Shown here piece by piece: positions 1 through 8,880 of a stretch of DNA of 64,000 bases. Source of the stretch: Comamonas sp. B21-038 (GTDB lineage: Bacteria; Pseudomonadota; Gammaproteobacteria; Burkholderiales; Burkholderiaceae_C). The translations under genes and the position numbers were made by a program. Position 1 is the stretch's first letter. Every line of letters begins with the position of its first letter. Where the stretch lies: assembly GCF_022387135.1 (NCBI RefSeq), contig NZ_CP092462.1, positions 3,658,001 through 3,722,000 on the forward strand, given 5' to 3'. The notes beneath the pieces are model-generated. The model saw only the letters and a list, made by a program, of their open reading frames with translations, was not told where the DNA came from and ran no database searches.

Positions 1-420
1 TCCGGCCTCCACCAACAGGAACGTGCCCTTGGTCAGGCTGCTGGCGGGCTGGGCCGTCCAGGCGGCGCCATGCTGCGCCTGCTGCAGCACCTTGGCAACC
101 GTATCGCGCTTCATGCCGCGCAGGCTGGCGGCCTGGGCGCGGCTGCGCCCTTCGGCCAGGGCCTCGGCAAAGTTGGCAAACAGCACGGTGAACCACAGCC
201 AACCGGCAATGGCCAACGTAAACCCGCTGCTGCCCTGTGCCGTCAGCAGATTCTGCAGCCACAGCAGGCTGGTGAGCCAGGCGCCCAGGTAGACCACAAA
301 CATGACCGGGTTGGTCCATTGCAGGCGGGGCGAGAGTTTGCGCAGCGCATCCCAGGCAGCGGCCTGCAGCAGTGCCAGATCGCCGAGGCCAGCGGATGCC
401 GTCATTTTTTTCGTGTTCAT
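1..420 (-). CDS. kdpB: Potassium-transporting ATPase subunit B (N-terminal part)
   Basis: This is the first 140 residues of KdpB, the P-type ATPase subunit that powers K+ import; the rest lies beyond the left edge. Visible are the N-terminal cytoplasmic segment, the conserved start of the membrane domain (WTNPVMFVVYLGAW) and the highly conserved block GWLWFTVLFANFAEALAEGR, followed by RAQAASLRGMKRDT leading into the actuator domain. The catalytic Asp is outside the window. The ATG shares ATGA with the TGA of kdpC, so the two are translationally coupled. Finding kdpB after kdpC is odd, because the usual order is A-B-C. Confidence 0.95.
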   Translation of the reverse strand, partial: MNTKKMTASAGLGDLALLQAAAWDALRKLSPRLQWTNPVMFVVYLGAWLTSLLWLQNLLTAQGSSGFTLAIAGWLWFTVLFANFAEALAEGRSRAQAASLRGMKRDTVAKVLQQAQHGAAWTAQPASSLTKGTFLLVEAG

Positions 421-1115
421 GGTTGGCTCCGGGTTGGCAATGCGTCCAGCGCCATGTTGAGCGCCAGCACGTTCACGCGCTGCTCACCGAGCAGGTAGCC
501 GGTGCGCTGCTGCGTAGCCTGGTCCAGCAACTGCTGCACCTGGGCGGGGGGCAATTGGCGCTCGCGTGCCACGCGGGGCAGTTGCAACTGGGCATTGGCG
601 ACCGAGATATGCGGGTCCAGGCCCGAAGCCGATGCGGTCACCGCATCGACCGGCACGGCCGCATCGGCAGCCAGGCCGTTGGTGCTGCGGTACTGCGCCA
701 CACGCTCGGCCACGCTATCGGCCAGCCCCTGGCTGCTGACGCCCTGGTTGCTGGCGCCGGACAGTCCGGCGTTGTAGGGCGCAGCGATGCTGGCCCCTTC
801 CTGCTTGGGGTCAGGCGCCGTCGTGGCGCTGGGCCGGCCATGGAAGTAGCGGGCGCTGTCAAACTGCTGGCCAATCAGGGCGGAGCCCACGATCTGGCCG
901 TCGCGCAGCACCAGCGAGCCATTGGCCGCATGGGGCAGCAGCGCCTGGGCCACGCCGGTGGTGGCCAGCGGGTAGGCGACGCCGCACAGCAGCAGCACCA
1001 GCACGGCGGCGCGGGCACTGCTGCCCAGGGTGCGGCCCCAGCCTGCGGCGGCGGGGACAGCAGCCTGCTGCGCGCCGGGCGCTGGCAGGCGTTTATCGGA
1101 ATCAAGGCTTGTCAT
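417..1115 (-). CDS. kdpC: Potassium-transporting ATPase subunit C
   Basis: KdpC is the single-span subunit that sits beside KdpA in the KdpFABC K+ pump. The protein has a membrane span near residues 34-56 followed by a periplasmic domain with typical KdpC blocks: IGQQFDSARYFHGRPSAT, PYNAGLSGASNQG and a late AVPVDAVTASASGLDPHIS. I chose the ATG at 1115 because AGGAG lies 7 nt upstream; the reading frame continues to 1145 but without a better signal. It lies between kdpA (79 nt gap) and kdpB (ATGA overlap), an unusual position. Length (232 aa) is slightly above the usual ~190-200, due to an Ala/Pro-rich N-terminus. Confidence 0.94.
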   Translation of the reverse strand: MTSLDSDKRLPAPGAQQAAVPAAAGWGRTLGSSARAAVLVLLLCGVAYPLATTGVAQALLPHAANGSLVLRDGQIVGSALIGQQFDSARYFHGRPSATTAPDPKQEGASIAAPYNAGLSGASNQGVSSQGLADSVAERVAQYRSTNGLAADAAVPVDAVTASASGLDPHISVANAQLQLPRVARERQLPPAQVQQLLDQATQQRTGYLLGEQRVNVLALNMALDALPTRSQP

Positions 1116-1194
1116 GTTTTTCTCCTGCGGGCACGGCCTGGCCATGCCCCGGTTCGCTCCACATCAGTTGCAAGTTCGGGTCAAAGGCGGGGGC

Positions 1195-2904
1195 TCAGGG
1201 GTAGAGCTGCCCAGCCAGCATCTGCAGGTGCTCGACGACCGGCCCCAGCGCCAGCGCTGGCAAAAAGGTGAGGCCACCGACGACCAGCACCACAAACACC
1301 AGCAATCCGGTGAACAGCGGCGTGGCGGTGGGGAAGGTGCCGGCACCGGCGGGCACGCTGGCCTTGCTGGCCATGCTGCCGGCCACCGCCAGCAGCGGCA
1401 GCAGGGTCAGGTAGCGTCCCATCAGCATCGCCAGGCCCACCGTGGTGTTGAAGAAGGGGGTGTTGGCATTGAGGCCTGCAAAGGCCGAGCCGTTGTTGGC
1501 GGTGGCCGAGGCATAGGCGTAGAGAATTTCCGAGAAGCCATGCGGGCCCCGGTTGTTCAGGCTGTCGGCGGCACCCGGCCAGAGCATGGCCAGCGCCGTC
1601 CAGCCCAGAATGCAGGCGGGGTGGGCCAGCACCGACAGCATCACCAGCTTGATCTCGCGCACCTCGATCTTCTTGCCCAGGAACTCCGGCGTGCGCCCGA
1701 TCATCATCCCGGCCAGGAACACCGTCAGGATGGCGTACTGCAGCAGGTTGATAAGGCCCACACCATCGCCGCCAAACACACAGTTGAGCATCATCAGCGC
1801 CAGGGGCGTGATGCTGCCCAGCGGCGTGAGCGAGTCATGCATGGCATTGACCGAGCCGGTGGTGGCCGCCGTGGTGGCCGTCACGAACAGGGCGGTATCG
1901 GTGATACCAAAGCGCAACTCCTTGCCTTCCATATTGCCGCCCGATTGGGTGGCGCTCCACTGCTGGTCGGCACCGGCGCGGGCCAGCAGGCTGCTGCCGT
2001 TTTGCTCGCCCGTCCAGACCAGGGCCAGAAAGCCCAGGAAGATGACCAGGCTCGCCCCAAAGAACACCCAGCCCTGGCGGCGCTTGAGCAGCATCGCGCC
2101 CAGCGCATAGGTCATGCCGGCAGGGATCAGCAGCATCGCCAGGATGTGCAGCATATTGGTCAGCGGTGTGGGGTTTTCGAAAGGATGGGCCGCATTCATG
2201 CCGAAGAACCCGCCGCCATTCGTGCCCAGGTGCTTGATGCTCTCCAGGCTCGCGACCGGGCCCATCAGCAGCTGCTGGGTGCGGCCGCCATCGATGCTGT
2301 GGGCCAGCACCTCGGTGCCCAGGGTTTGGGGCACGCCCTGCCAGACATAGACCAGCGCCAGCAGCAGCGACAGCGGCAGCAGCACGCGCCAGAGCATGCG
2401 CACAAAGTCCACCCAGTAGTTGCCAATGTCCTGGCTGCCCGCACGGGCCAGCCCGCGCACAAAACCGGCCGCCGCTGCCAGGCCGGCGGCCGAGCCTGCA
2501 AACATCAGGCCGGTGATCACGACCATCTGCGTGGCATTGCTCAGGCTGCTTTCGCCCGCATAGGCCTGCCAGTTGGTGTTGGTGATGAAGGACGCGGCGG
2601 TGTTGAACGCCAGATCCGGCGTCTGCGCGGCATTTTGCAGCGGGTTGAGCGGCAGCAGGCGCTGCAGCCGCAGCAGCAGGTAGCCCAGCAGCATCAGCAG
2701 CCCATTGCTCAGCACCAGCACCGCGCCATAGCGCTGCCAGCCCATGCGCTCTTGCGGATCCACGCCCATGGCGGCGTAGGTCCAGCGCTCCAGCCGGCTG
2801 TCGTGCGCACTGGTAAAGCAGCGTGCCAACCACCACCCCATGGGGATGGTGAGCAGCACCAGCACCGCCACGAAGGCGGCATATTCGATCCAGACTAAAC
2901 CCAT
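1195..2904 (-). CDS. kdpA: Potassium-transporting ATPase subunit A
   Basis: KdpA is the K+-selective channel-like subunit of the Kdp pump, related to the KtrB/TrkH superfamily. At 569 aa it is full length. The protein is polytopic, and conserved family blocks are seen, including [18 protein letters not shown] (first pore loop), [19 protein letters not shown], a third loop near [16 protein letters not shown], and [18 protein letters not shown] in the fourth. It starts with ATG at 2904, 12 nt after a small membrane ORF, and is transcribed toward kdpC. Kdp operons are normally induced by K+ limitation through KdpDE; no kdpDE is visible in this window and they may lie beyond kdpB. Confidence 0.97.
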   Translation of the reverse strand: MGLVWIEYAAFVAVLVLLTIPMGWWLARCFTSAHDSRLERWTYAAMGVDPQERMGWQRYGAVLVLSNGLLMLLGYLLLRLQRLLPLNPLQNAAQTPDLAFNTAASFITNTNWQAYAGESSLSNATQMVVITGLMFAGSAAGLAAAAGFVRGLARAGSQDIGNYWVDFVRMLWRVLLPLSLLLALVYVWQGVPQTLGTEVLAHSIDGGRTQQLLMGPVASLESIKHLGTNGGGFFGMNAAHPFENPTPLTNMLHILAMLLIPAGMTYALGAMLLKRRQGWVFFGASLVIFLGFLALVWTGEQNGSSLLARAGADQQWSATQSGGNMEGKELRFGITDTALFVTATTAATTGSVNAMHDSLTPLGSITPLALMMLNCVFGGDGVGLINLLQYAILTVFLAGMMIGRTPEFLGKKIEVREIKLVMLSVLAHPACILGWTALAMLWPGAADSLNNRGPHGFSEILYAYASATANNGSAFAGLNANTPFFNTTVGLAMLMGRYLTLLPLLAVAGSMASKASVPAGAGTFPTATPLFTGLLVFVVLVVGGLTFLPALALGPVVEHLQMLAGQLYP

Positions 2905-2916
2905 GTCAGCCCCCGC

Positions 2917-3003
2917 TCAGATGCGCACCAAGGCGCGAACAAAGCCCAGCAGGCCCACAAAGCAGGCCAGCGTGAGGCCGACGAATACGAGGTCTTGCAG
3001 CAT
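2917..3003 (-). CDS. Small single-span membrane protein between kdpF and kdpA
   Basis: A 28-residue hydrophobic ORF, too short for usual ORF calling, begins LQDLVFVGLTL and ends RALVRI. It is one predicted membrane helix with a basic tail. The ATG at 3003 has GAGAGGG 8 nt upstream; an in-frame ATG at 3009 is too close to that site. It lies 21 nt after kdpF and 12 nt before kdpA, so it is clearly placed in the kdp operon. It lacks the KdpF-like C-terminus seen in its upstream neighbour, so it is not an obvious KdpF copy. It might be an extra regulatory or stabilising peptide of the pump; I infer this only from position and hydrophobicity. Confidence 0.6.
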   Translation of the reverse strand: MLQDLVFVGLTLACFVGLLGFVRALVRI

Positions 3004-3024
3004 GTACATGGCCCTCTCCCTTTT

Positions 3025-3120
3025 TCAGAATTTTTCGGGCCGCAACAGCGCGTAACCCAGATAGACAAACAGCGCAGCACTGACCAGCGCGGCCAGCACC
3101 TCCACTCCATGGATCCACAT
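3025..3120 (-). CDS. kdpF: Potassium-transporting ATPase small subunit F
   Basis: This 31-residue peptide is a single membrane helix ending YLGYALLRPEKF, the characteristic C-terminus of KdpF, the small lipid-like stabilising subunit of the KdpFABC complex. GAGGAG lies 7 nt upstream of the ATG at 3120. It is the first gene of the minus-strand kdp operon and the only one whose 5' side faces the divergent acyltransferase gene, so the kdp promoter should lie between 3121 and about 3346. The family is typically about 30 residues, which fits. Confidence 0.88.
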   Translation of the reverse strand: MWIHGVEVLAALVSAALFVYLGYALLRPEKF

Positions 3121-3312
3121 GGTCTTCTCCTCATACGCCGATGCCAGGCCACCCAATGCGGCCCGGCGCGGCGTGGTGTTGCACAGGCAAAACGCCTGCA
3201 GTGGAGCCAATGTAGGTTTGGGCGCATCAAGCAGGCGCTGAGAATGCGCAGGGGGATATCAAGATGGCATCAAGAGGCGACGCCCAGAGGTGATCGGCAG
3301 CCGCTCAGGCCA

Positions 3313-3320
3313 TGTATAGT
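3313..3320 (+). promoter_or_regulatory. Possible extended -10 promoter element for the acyltransferase gene
   Basis: TGTATAGT matches an extended -10 (TGn plus TATAGT-like) about 27 nt before the ATG at 3347. No convincing -35 is seen, so this is a weak call. Confidence 0.25.
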
Positions 3321-3346
3321 GGTGCCGCGCTTGACCCCACCCCCTT

Positions 3347-4363
3347 ATGCCTACGCCTCCATCCATGCCCCATCGCAGCAACTCTTTTGACATTCTTCGC
3401 ATCTGCGCGGCGCTGGGCGTGATCTTTTGCCACCACTACTACATCAGCGGCCGCGAGGGCCCTGCCTGGATGAATGTGGGCATGATTGGCGGCGTGTCGG
3501 TGATGACGTTTTTCACGATCAGCGGCTACCTGGTGACCACCAGCTGGCTGCGTGAGCCGCAGGTGTTCAAGTTCTGCGCCAAGCGCCTGCTGCGCCTGTG
3601 GCCCGGCATGATTGCGGCGGTGCTGCTGAACATCTACGTGTTTGGCGTGGTATTTACCGATCTGCCCGCACGCACATTTTTGACCCATGCCCAGACCTTG
3701 GAGTACTTCAAGAACCTGCTGCTCTACCGCGCCTACGTCAACCTGCCCGAGGTGTTTTCCAGCAACCCGCTGAACAACTTGATGAACGGGCCGCTGTGGA
3801 CCATTCCGATCGAGACCATGTGCTATGCCGCGTTGGCCGTAGCCGGCGTGGTGGGCGTTTTTCGCTACCGCTGGCTGGCCAGCCTGGTGCTGGTGGCCTA
3901 CATCCTGCTGTTCATTGCGCGCTACAACGCTGACTTCACCGGCACGATGATGCATTGGTGGGAATACCCGGCCTACTTTGCCTGCGGCGCGCTGATCGCG
4001 CTGCACCGGGACCGTTTCCTAGCCCATGGCGCCGCCATCACCTTCGGGCTGATTCCCGTGGCCTTGTTTTTCTGGCTGACGGGCTTGCAACATACGTCGG
4101 GCCTGTTGGTATTGCCGGCCTTGCTGATCTTTCTGGGCAGCTGCAGTTCGGCTTTCTCTGGCGCGGTCAGCCGCCTGGGTGATCCTTCCTATGGCGTCTA
4201 CCTGTCGGGCTGCCCCATCGCCCAGGCGGTGTTTGCCTTGTGGCCGGGCATGAACTTCTATGCCAGCATGGGACTGTCGATGCTGCTGTCGATGCTGCTG
4301 GGCTATGCGCTGTGGCATTCGATTGAATCGCCTGGCTTGCGCCTGAAGCGCTATCTGCGCTAG
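3347..4363 (+). CDS. Acyltransferase family (OafA/acyltransferase-3) membrane protein
   Basis: A 338-residue polytopic membrane protein of the acyltransferase-3 family, whose members O-acylate sugars of LPS, capsule or other envelope glycans. The N-terminus carries the family signature: NSFDILRICAALGVIFCHHYY with the catalytic-type His pair, then GVSVMTFFTISGYLVTTSW and AKRLLRLWPGM. NGPLWTIPIE is also family-typical. It ends LRLKRYLR, nearly the same as the paralogue at 14531-15538. An alternative start, MPHRSN at 3365, is possible. It stands alone between the divergent kdp operon and prfC. The acyl group and acceptor cannot be told from sequence. Confidence 0.88.
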   Translation: MPTPPSMPHRSNSFDILRICAALGVIFCHHYYISGREGPAWMNVGMIGGVSVMTFFTISGYLVTTSWLREPQVFKFCAKRLLRLWPGMIAAVLLNIYVFGVVFTDLPARTFLTHAQTLEYFKNLLLYRAYVNLPEVFSSNPLNNLMNGPLWTIPIETMCYAALAVAGVVGVFRYRWLASLVLVAYILLFIARYNADFTGTMMHWWEYPAYFACGALIALHRDRFLAHGAAITFGLIPVALFFWLTGLQHTSGLLVLPALLIFLGSCSSAFSGAVSRLGDPSYGVYLSGCPIAQAVFALWPGMNFYASMGLSMLLSMLLGYALWHSIESPGLRLKRYLR

Positions 4364-4370
4364 GGACCGG

Positions 4371-4417
4371 CTGCAAAACTCCCTGCCGTGGTCTGAACGC
4401 GGTCCCGGGCGATCCGC
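4371..4417 (+). repeat. 47-bp intergenic repeat, copy 1
   Basis: This segment starts CTGCAAAACTCCCTGCC and ends GGGCGATCCGC. The reverse complement of 58123-58169 matches it at 44 of 47 positions. It can fold: CGCGG and CCGCG flank TCCCGGGCGAT, and GACCGGC/GCCGTGGTC surround the first half. It sits just after the acyltransferase stop and before prfC. A related 16-mer, TGCAGAGGATCCCCAG, lies about 25 nt further on and also has a counterpart beside copy 2. It looks like a REP-type dispersed element; only two copies were found by eye. Confidence 0.75.
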
Positions 4418-4579
4418 GCCCATATCGGTTAGCGAGGGTTCTGCAGAGGATCCCCAGCCTCACCCCCACATGCCCGGATAAACGCTTTCCGTTAAAATGC
4501 CTGCAGTCCCAGCCAGCACCTGCTGGCTTTGTTTTTTGGCAGCCCGGTCCCGGGTCTGCGCTCATTGCTCTTCCGTACT

Positions 4580-6205
4580 GTGTCCTACGCTCCCGAAACC
4601 CAACGCCGCCGCACCTTTGCGATCATCTCCCACCCGGACGCGGGTAAGACCACCCTGACCGAAAAGCTGCTGCTGTTCTCCGGTGCGATCCAGATCGCGG
4701 GCGCAGTGAAAGGCCGCAAGGCCTCGCGCCACGCGACCTCGGACTGGATGGAGATTGAAAAGCAGCGCGGAATTTCGGTGGCCTCGTCGGTGATGCAGAT
4801 GAGCTACCGCGACCATGTCATCAACCTGCTCGACACCCCCGGCCACAAGGACTTCTCGGAAGACACCTACCGCGTGCTGACGGCCGTGGACTCGGCGCTG
4901 ATGGTGATCGATGCGGCCAACGGTGTGGAATCGCAGACCCGCCGCCTGATCGAGGTCTGCCGCCAGCGCGATACGCCCATCATCACCTTCGTCAACAAGA
5001 TGGACCGCGAAGTGCGCGATCCGCTGGACATCATGGACGAGGTCGAGCGCGAGCTGGGCATGCCCTGCTGCCCCATCACCTGGCCCGTCGGCCAGGGCAA
5101 GAGCTTTGGCGGCATCATCAACCTGCTGACCCAAAGCATGACCGTGTTCGCGCCAGGCAGCGACCGCGGCCCCAAGGATTTCGAAGTCATCCCGCTGAGC
5201 GAGAGCGACAAGCTGCGCAGCCGCTTTGGCCAGGCCTTTGACGATGCGCTCGACTCGATGGAGCTGGCCCAGGGCGCCTCTGCCGAATGGAACCATGCGG
5301 ACTTTCTGGCCGGCAAGCTGACCCCCGTTTTCTTCGGCTCCGGTGTGAACAACTTCGGGGTGATGGAAGTGCTCGACGCGGTGGTGGACATGTCGCCACC
5401 GCCCGGCCCCCGCATCGCCTACACCGAGGTCAACCGCAACCGCGAAGAGAAAACCATCCATCCAGAAGACAGCAGCTTCTCGGGCGTGGTGTTCAAGGTG
5501 CAGGCCAATATGGACAGCAACCACCGCGACCGCATCGCCTTTGTGCGCGTGGCTTCGGGCAAGTACACCCCCGGCATGAAGATGAAGGTGCAGCGCACCG
5601 CCAAGGAACTGCGCCCCACCAGCGTGGTGACCTTCATGAGCCAGCGCCGCGAAGCGGTGGACGAGGCCTATGCCGGCGACATCATCGGCTTTACCACGCA
5701 CGGCGGCGTGCAGCTGGGCGACACTATCACCGATGGGCCCAACCTGCAGTTCACCGGCCTGCCGTTCTTCGCGCCAGAAATGTTCATGACCGTGGTGCTG
5801 AAGAACCCGCTGCGCACCAAGCAGCTGCAGCAAGGCCTGATGCAGCTGGGCGAAGAAGGCGCCATCCAGGTCTTCAAGCCCGATGCCGGCGGCAACATGC
5901 TGCTGGGCGCCGTGGGCCAGCTGCAGTTTGAAGTGGTGCAGCACCGCCTGAAGACCGAGTACGACTGCGAAGTGCGCCTGGAAGGCTGCCAGTACACCGG
6001 TGCCCGCTGGATCACCGCCGATACCCCCGCCGAACTGCGCGAGTTCGAACACGCCTACCCGCTGCGCCTGGCGCATGATGCGGCGAATACCCTGGCGTAT
6101 CTGTGCACCAGCCCGTATGACGTGCGCCTGGCGCAAGAGCGTTTTCCGAAGATCCACTTCCATCCGCTGCGCGAGCATGCGGGGTTGGAATTGCAGACGA
6201 GCTAA
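4580..6205 (+). CDS. prfC: Peptide chain release factor 3 (RF3)
   Basis: RF3 is the translational GTPase that recycles RF1/RF2 from the ribosome after termination. The G domain is intact: P-loop SHPDAGKTT, switch I with EKQRGIS, G3 DTPGHKDFSEDTYR, and G4 NKMDR. Domain II and III blocks such as FKVQANMDSNHRDRIAFVRV and LQFEVVQHRLKTEYDCE match RF3 rather than EF-G. I chose the GTG at 4580 (541 aa); the frame is open to 4529 but the upstream 17 residues are not like RF3 and no good Shine-Dalgarno supports either. It appears monocistronic and ends in a terminator about 105 nt downstream. Confidence 0.96.
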   Translation: MSYAPETQRRRTFAIISHPDAGKTTLTEKLLLFSGAIQIAGAVKGRKASRHATSDWMEIEKQRGISVASSVMQMSYRDHVINLLDTPGHKDFSEDTYRVLTAVDSALMVIDAANGVESQTRRLIEVCRQRDTPIITFVNKMDREVRDPLDIMDEVERELGMPCCPITWPVGQGKSFGGIINLLTQSMTVFAPGSDRGPKDFEVIPLSESDKLRSRFGQAFDDALDSMELAQGASAEWNHADFLAGKLTPVFFGSGVNNFGVMEVLDAVVDMSPPPGPRIAYTEVNRNREEKTIHPEDSSFSGVVFKVQANMDSNHRDRIAFVRVASGKYTPGMKMKVQRTAKELRPTSVVTFMSQRREAVDEAYAGDIIGFTTHGGVQLGDTITDGPNLQFTGLPFFAPEMFMTVVLKNPLRTKQLQQGLMQLGEEGAIQVFKPDAGGNMLLGAVGQLQFEVVQHRLKTEYDCEVRLEGCQYTGARWITADTPAELREFEHAYPLRLAHDAANTLAYLCTSPYDVRLAQERFPKIHFHPLREHAGLELQTS

Positions 6206-6309
6206 AACTCTCGCAGCACAAAGCAGCCTTCGTAGCGGCTGACTCGTCGGCTGCAGCTCGTCCTGCCCGGCTCACCGCCCTGCCGGGCAAACTTAACCCA
6301 GCGAATAAC

Positions 6310-6340
6310 GCCCGATGCAATGCATTGGGCATTTTTGTTT
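6310..6340 (+). terminator. Rho-independent terminator after prfC
   Basis: GCCCGAT and ATTGGGC pair (one G:U) around a 7-nt loop, followed directly by ATTTTTGTTT. It faces plus-strand transcription from prfC. Confidence 0.75.
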
Positions 6341-7101
6341 GTGCAATTGATTGCCTGCTGCTGTTGCACTGCCGAGTCGGGCTCCTGTTAAGCGCATGGC
6401 CTGCAATACGGAATCCGCGCGGCTCTTAATCGGCTGTGCCGCCTGCAAATTTAAACCAGCCCAATCAGTCCTCCGGGTAATAACTTCAGCATTGAATAAG
6501 GCGATGTGTTGGGCATGAAGGCTTTTTACAACGCCCCATCTCAGCTTTTGCACAACCGATACACCGCAGCAGTGGACAAACTCGGCTCAGATGAGACGCT
6601 TTGGGTTGCAAATAGGTGGCAATTGATACCACCCATGCGGGTTAGCAGGCGTTACTGGTTGCCATTTATCAGGCGCGGTGCCCATACATTGAGAACCTAC
6701 TCTTTCGCCGGCTCAAAAAAATCTCTCCGCATCCTGTTTTTATTTGAGGGATGCTGCATGCATCTGCCCCTCGTCTAGACAATTTAACCCTCAGTTACTT
6801 ATTAATATACTTATAGATAAATTAACGAAAGCAAATCTATAAAAATATAAAATTTACAACCACCACGACATCATCAAACATAACGAAAGCAAAAATATTT
6901 TGTGCAATCCGGCATTTACCCGCACAACAAAACCAATCCCGCAATATTACATTCACAGCGAATGCCGCTGACAAGCAATATACTAAGCCGATAAATATAT
7001 TAAGATAACTTCTCAATTTGGAGGCACCCAGGGCCTTTGGCAGCTCGTTTACCACAGCCTATTTCGTCAGCGCCTTTTCATATCTGGTTTGAAAGAATTC
7101 T
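6341..7101. other. 760-bp stretch without a supportable gene; AT-rich second half
   Basis: No ORF here looks protein-like. A 90-codon plus-strand frame at 6506-6778 and a 72-codon minus-strand frame at 6837-7055 lack good starts and recognisable motifs. From about 6780 to 7015 the sequence becomes strongly AT-rich, with many A/T runs, unlike the flanking GC-rich genes. It probably holds the promoter of the glycan cluster starting at 7102. It may be a degraded remnant or an AT-rich regulatory zone. Confidence 0.5.
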
Positions 7102-8823
7102 ATGAAAATTCGCCTCCATTCAACAGCTCTCTTCTGGGCACTCATTACACTGATGGCCTTGCTATCACTGTGGATCCGCATGGCATTCCCGATTCTTGCG
7201 GTCGGCTGGGCTTCACATGATGATCTTCTTTTCGTCAGGCAGGCTGTAGACATAGGACGGGGAAACTGGCTGGGCGATTACAACAATCTCACACTCGCCA
7301 AAGGAATCGGTTACTCCTTGTTCATGCTGGCCAACCATGCAACTGGCCTTCCCCTTAAATTCAGCGAGCACGCCTTCTACCTAGCCACTGCCGCCTACTT
7401 TTCTGTCACCGTCGCCCAGCTACATCGCTCACATGCGGCCGCTTTGGTGTGTTTTTTCCTCTTGGCCTTCATACCTACGGTCTGGGTGGCTGGCGTAGGT
7501 GGGCGTGTAGTACGCGAGGGCTTGTACATTTCCCAGTCACTGCTGCTGCTCACCTTGGGTATTCGATGCTGGGTGTTGCCCTCTACAAAAAAAGCAGCGA
7601 GTCAAATAAATACGCATGGGTTCACGCTGCTAGCGCTGGGCATGGTTGCAGGCTGGTTCTGGATCACTCGCGAGGAGGGTATATGGCTGCTTCCTTCGAT
7701 GTTGTTGATGCAGGGGTACTGGCTGCTACGCCAAACTGATTGGCGCTTGCAATGGCGCGCCATCCTGGGTTTTCTGTTCATTCCCCTGTTAGCTTCATCG
7801 CTGGTGGTCCTGACTATCAATACGGTCAACTACGCCTTCTATGGCACTTTCCGCAACAACGACTTCCGATCCAGCGACTACCAGGCGGGTTATGGCGCCT
7901 TGACGCGCATTCGTCATGACAATTGGCAGCGCTACGTGCTGTTTCCGAAGGATGCGCGCGAAAAGGCGTATGAGATGAGTTCCGCAGCACGCGAGCTCAA
8001 GCCTTTTTTTGAAGGCAAGGGTGGCGAACGTTGGCTTGCTGCGGGATGCAACCAAACCCAAACCTCTCCCTGTCCAGAGATTCTTTCGGGGTGGTTCATG
8101 TGGGCACTCCGTGACGCGGTCGCCGATGCCGGCCACTACAACAGTGCTCGTGATTCCAGGGCTTTTTACCGCAGGCTCTCTGCCGAGATCGACGACGGAT
8201 GCAGACAGCGGCCAGGTGAATGCCTGCCCATGCGCAAAACCCTGTTACCCCCATGGCATGAGGGCTATCTCAGCGATACCCTTGAGGCCTCTTGGGCCGT
8301 TTTCCAGACGCTTGCCACCCTGGGGAGAATACCCCCCCACACGCAACCCAGTGAAGGGGATGACAAGCACCTGGCCTTGTTCGATGCAGTCACTAACGGG
8401 GCGTTGACTCCCACAGCTGCGTCCAAGGGCGCATGGGGTGAACATACACTGAGATCTCCGCGCGATCAGATAAGAATGCATTGGGCACAACAGCTGACCA
8501 CGGGAATCACCACACTCTCTACCTACGCCCTGCCCATGGCCTTGGTGGTGTGGGTCATGTGGTCAGTGGTTGCAGGGCTACAACTTCTGCGCAGGCGGGT
8601 GCTGCCTAAGGCAGGATGGTGGCTTACATCGGCGGTTGCGGTAGGGATTGTCACGCGCGTTGTGTTGCTGGGTTTTTTGGAGGCGACCTCCATCCCCAGC
8701 AACAACATGCTCTACCTCTTCCCGCTGGTTCCCTTTTCTCTCGCCATGCCTCCACTGGTTCTGTGGGGCATGCTGCGCTCACTTTCCCATGAGCCAGAAC
8801 ATGCTGAAAGCCCCACCAATTGA
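7102..8823 (+). CDS. GT-C-like polytopic membrane protein A (putative glycosyltransferase)
   Basis: A 573-residue integral membrane protein. After the first helix comes a loop with WASHDDLLFVRQA and then NLTLAKGIGYSLF. The paired acidic residues in the first periplasmic loop are a hallmark of GT-C glycosyltransferases that use polyprenyl-phosphate sugars. About ten hydrophobic segments are split by a large hydrophilic loop (roughly residues 245-435) with four or more Cys (AAGCNQTQTSPCPE, DDGCRQRPGECLP). The protein at 11323-13047 is a close paralogue over its whole length. Neighbours encode a GtrB-type transferase and a GtrA-type flippase, supporting a glycan role. Family identity and sugar are unknown to me. 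Confidence 0.75.
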   Translation: MKIRLHSTALFWALITLMALLSLWIRMAFPILAVGWASHDDLLFVRQAVDIGRGNWLGDYNNLTLAKGIGYSLFMLANHATGLPLKFSEHAFYLATAAYFSVTVAQLHRSHAAALVCFFLLAFIPTVWVAGVGGRVVREGLYISQSLLLLTLGIRCWVLPSTKKAASQINTHGFTLLALGMVAGWFWITREEGIWLLPSMLLMQGYWLLRQTDWRLQWRAILGFLFIPLLASSLVVLTINTVNYAFYGTFRNNDFRSSDYQAGYGALTRIRHDNWQRYVLFPKDAREKAYEMSSAARELKPFFEGKGGERWLAAGCNQTQTSPCPEILSGWFMWALRDAVADAGHYNSARDSRAFYRRLSAEIDDGCRQRPGECLPMRKTLLPPWHEGYLSDTLEASWAVFQTLATLGRIPPHTQPSEGDDKHLALFDAVTNGALTPTAASKGAWGEHTLRSPRDQIRMHWAQQLTTGITTLSTYALPMALVVWVMWSVVAGLQLLRRRVLPKAGWWLTSAVAVGIVTRVVLLGFLEATSIPSNNMLYLFPLVPFSLAMPPLVLWGMLRSLSHEPEHAESPTN

Positions 8824-8880
8824 TGTGATACTTGCGGTCACCAACCCTTGACGACTGTCGATGCGTTGAGATTTCAATAT

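Noticed and set aside
1030-2898. 622-codon plus-strand frame
   Set aside because: It is antisense to kdpA; Gln/His/Arg-rich shadow translation.
4529-4579. N-terminal extension of prfC
   Set aside because: The extra 17 residues do not resemble RF3 and no ribosome site supports the ATG at 4529.
6506-6778. 90-codon plus-strand frame in the gap after prfC
   Set aside because: No ribosome site, no motif, no hydrophobic or repeat pattern; not credible as a gene.
6837-7055. 72-codon minus-strand frame in AT-rich DNA
   Set aside because: It has some hydrophobic stretches, but AT-rich DNA gives these by chance; no ribosome site or homology is recognised.
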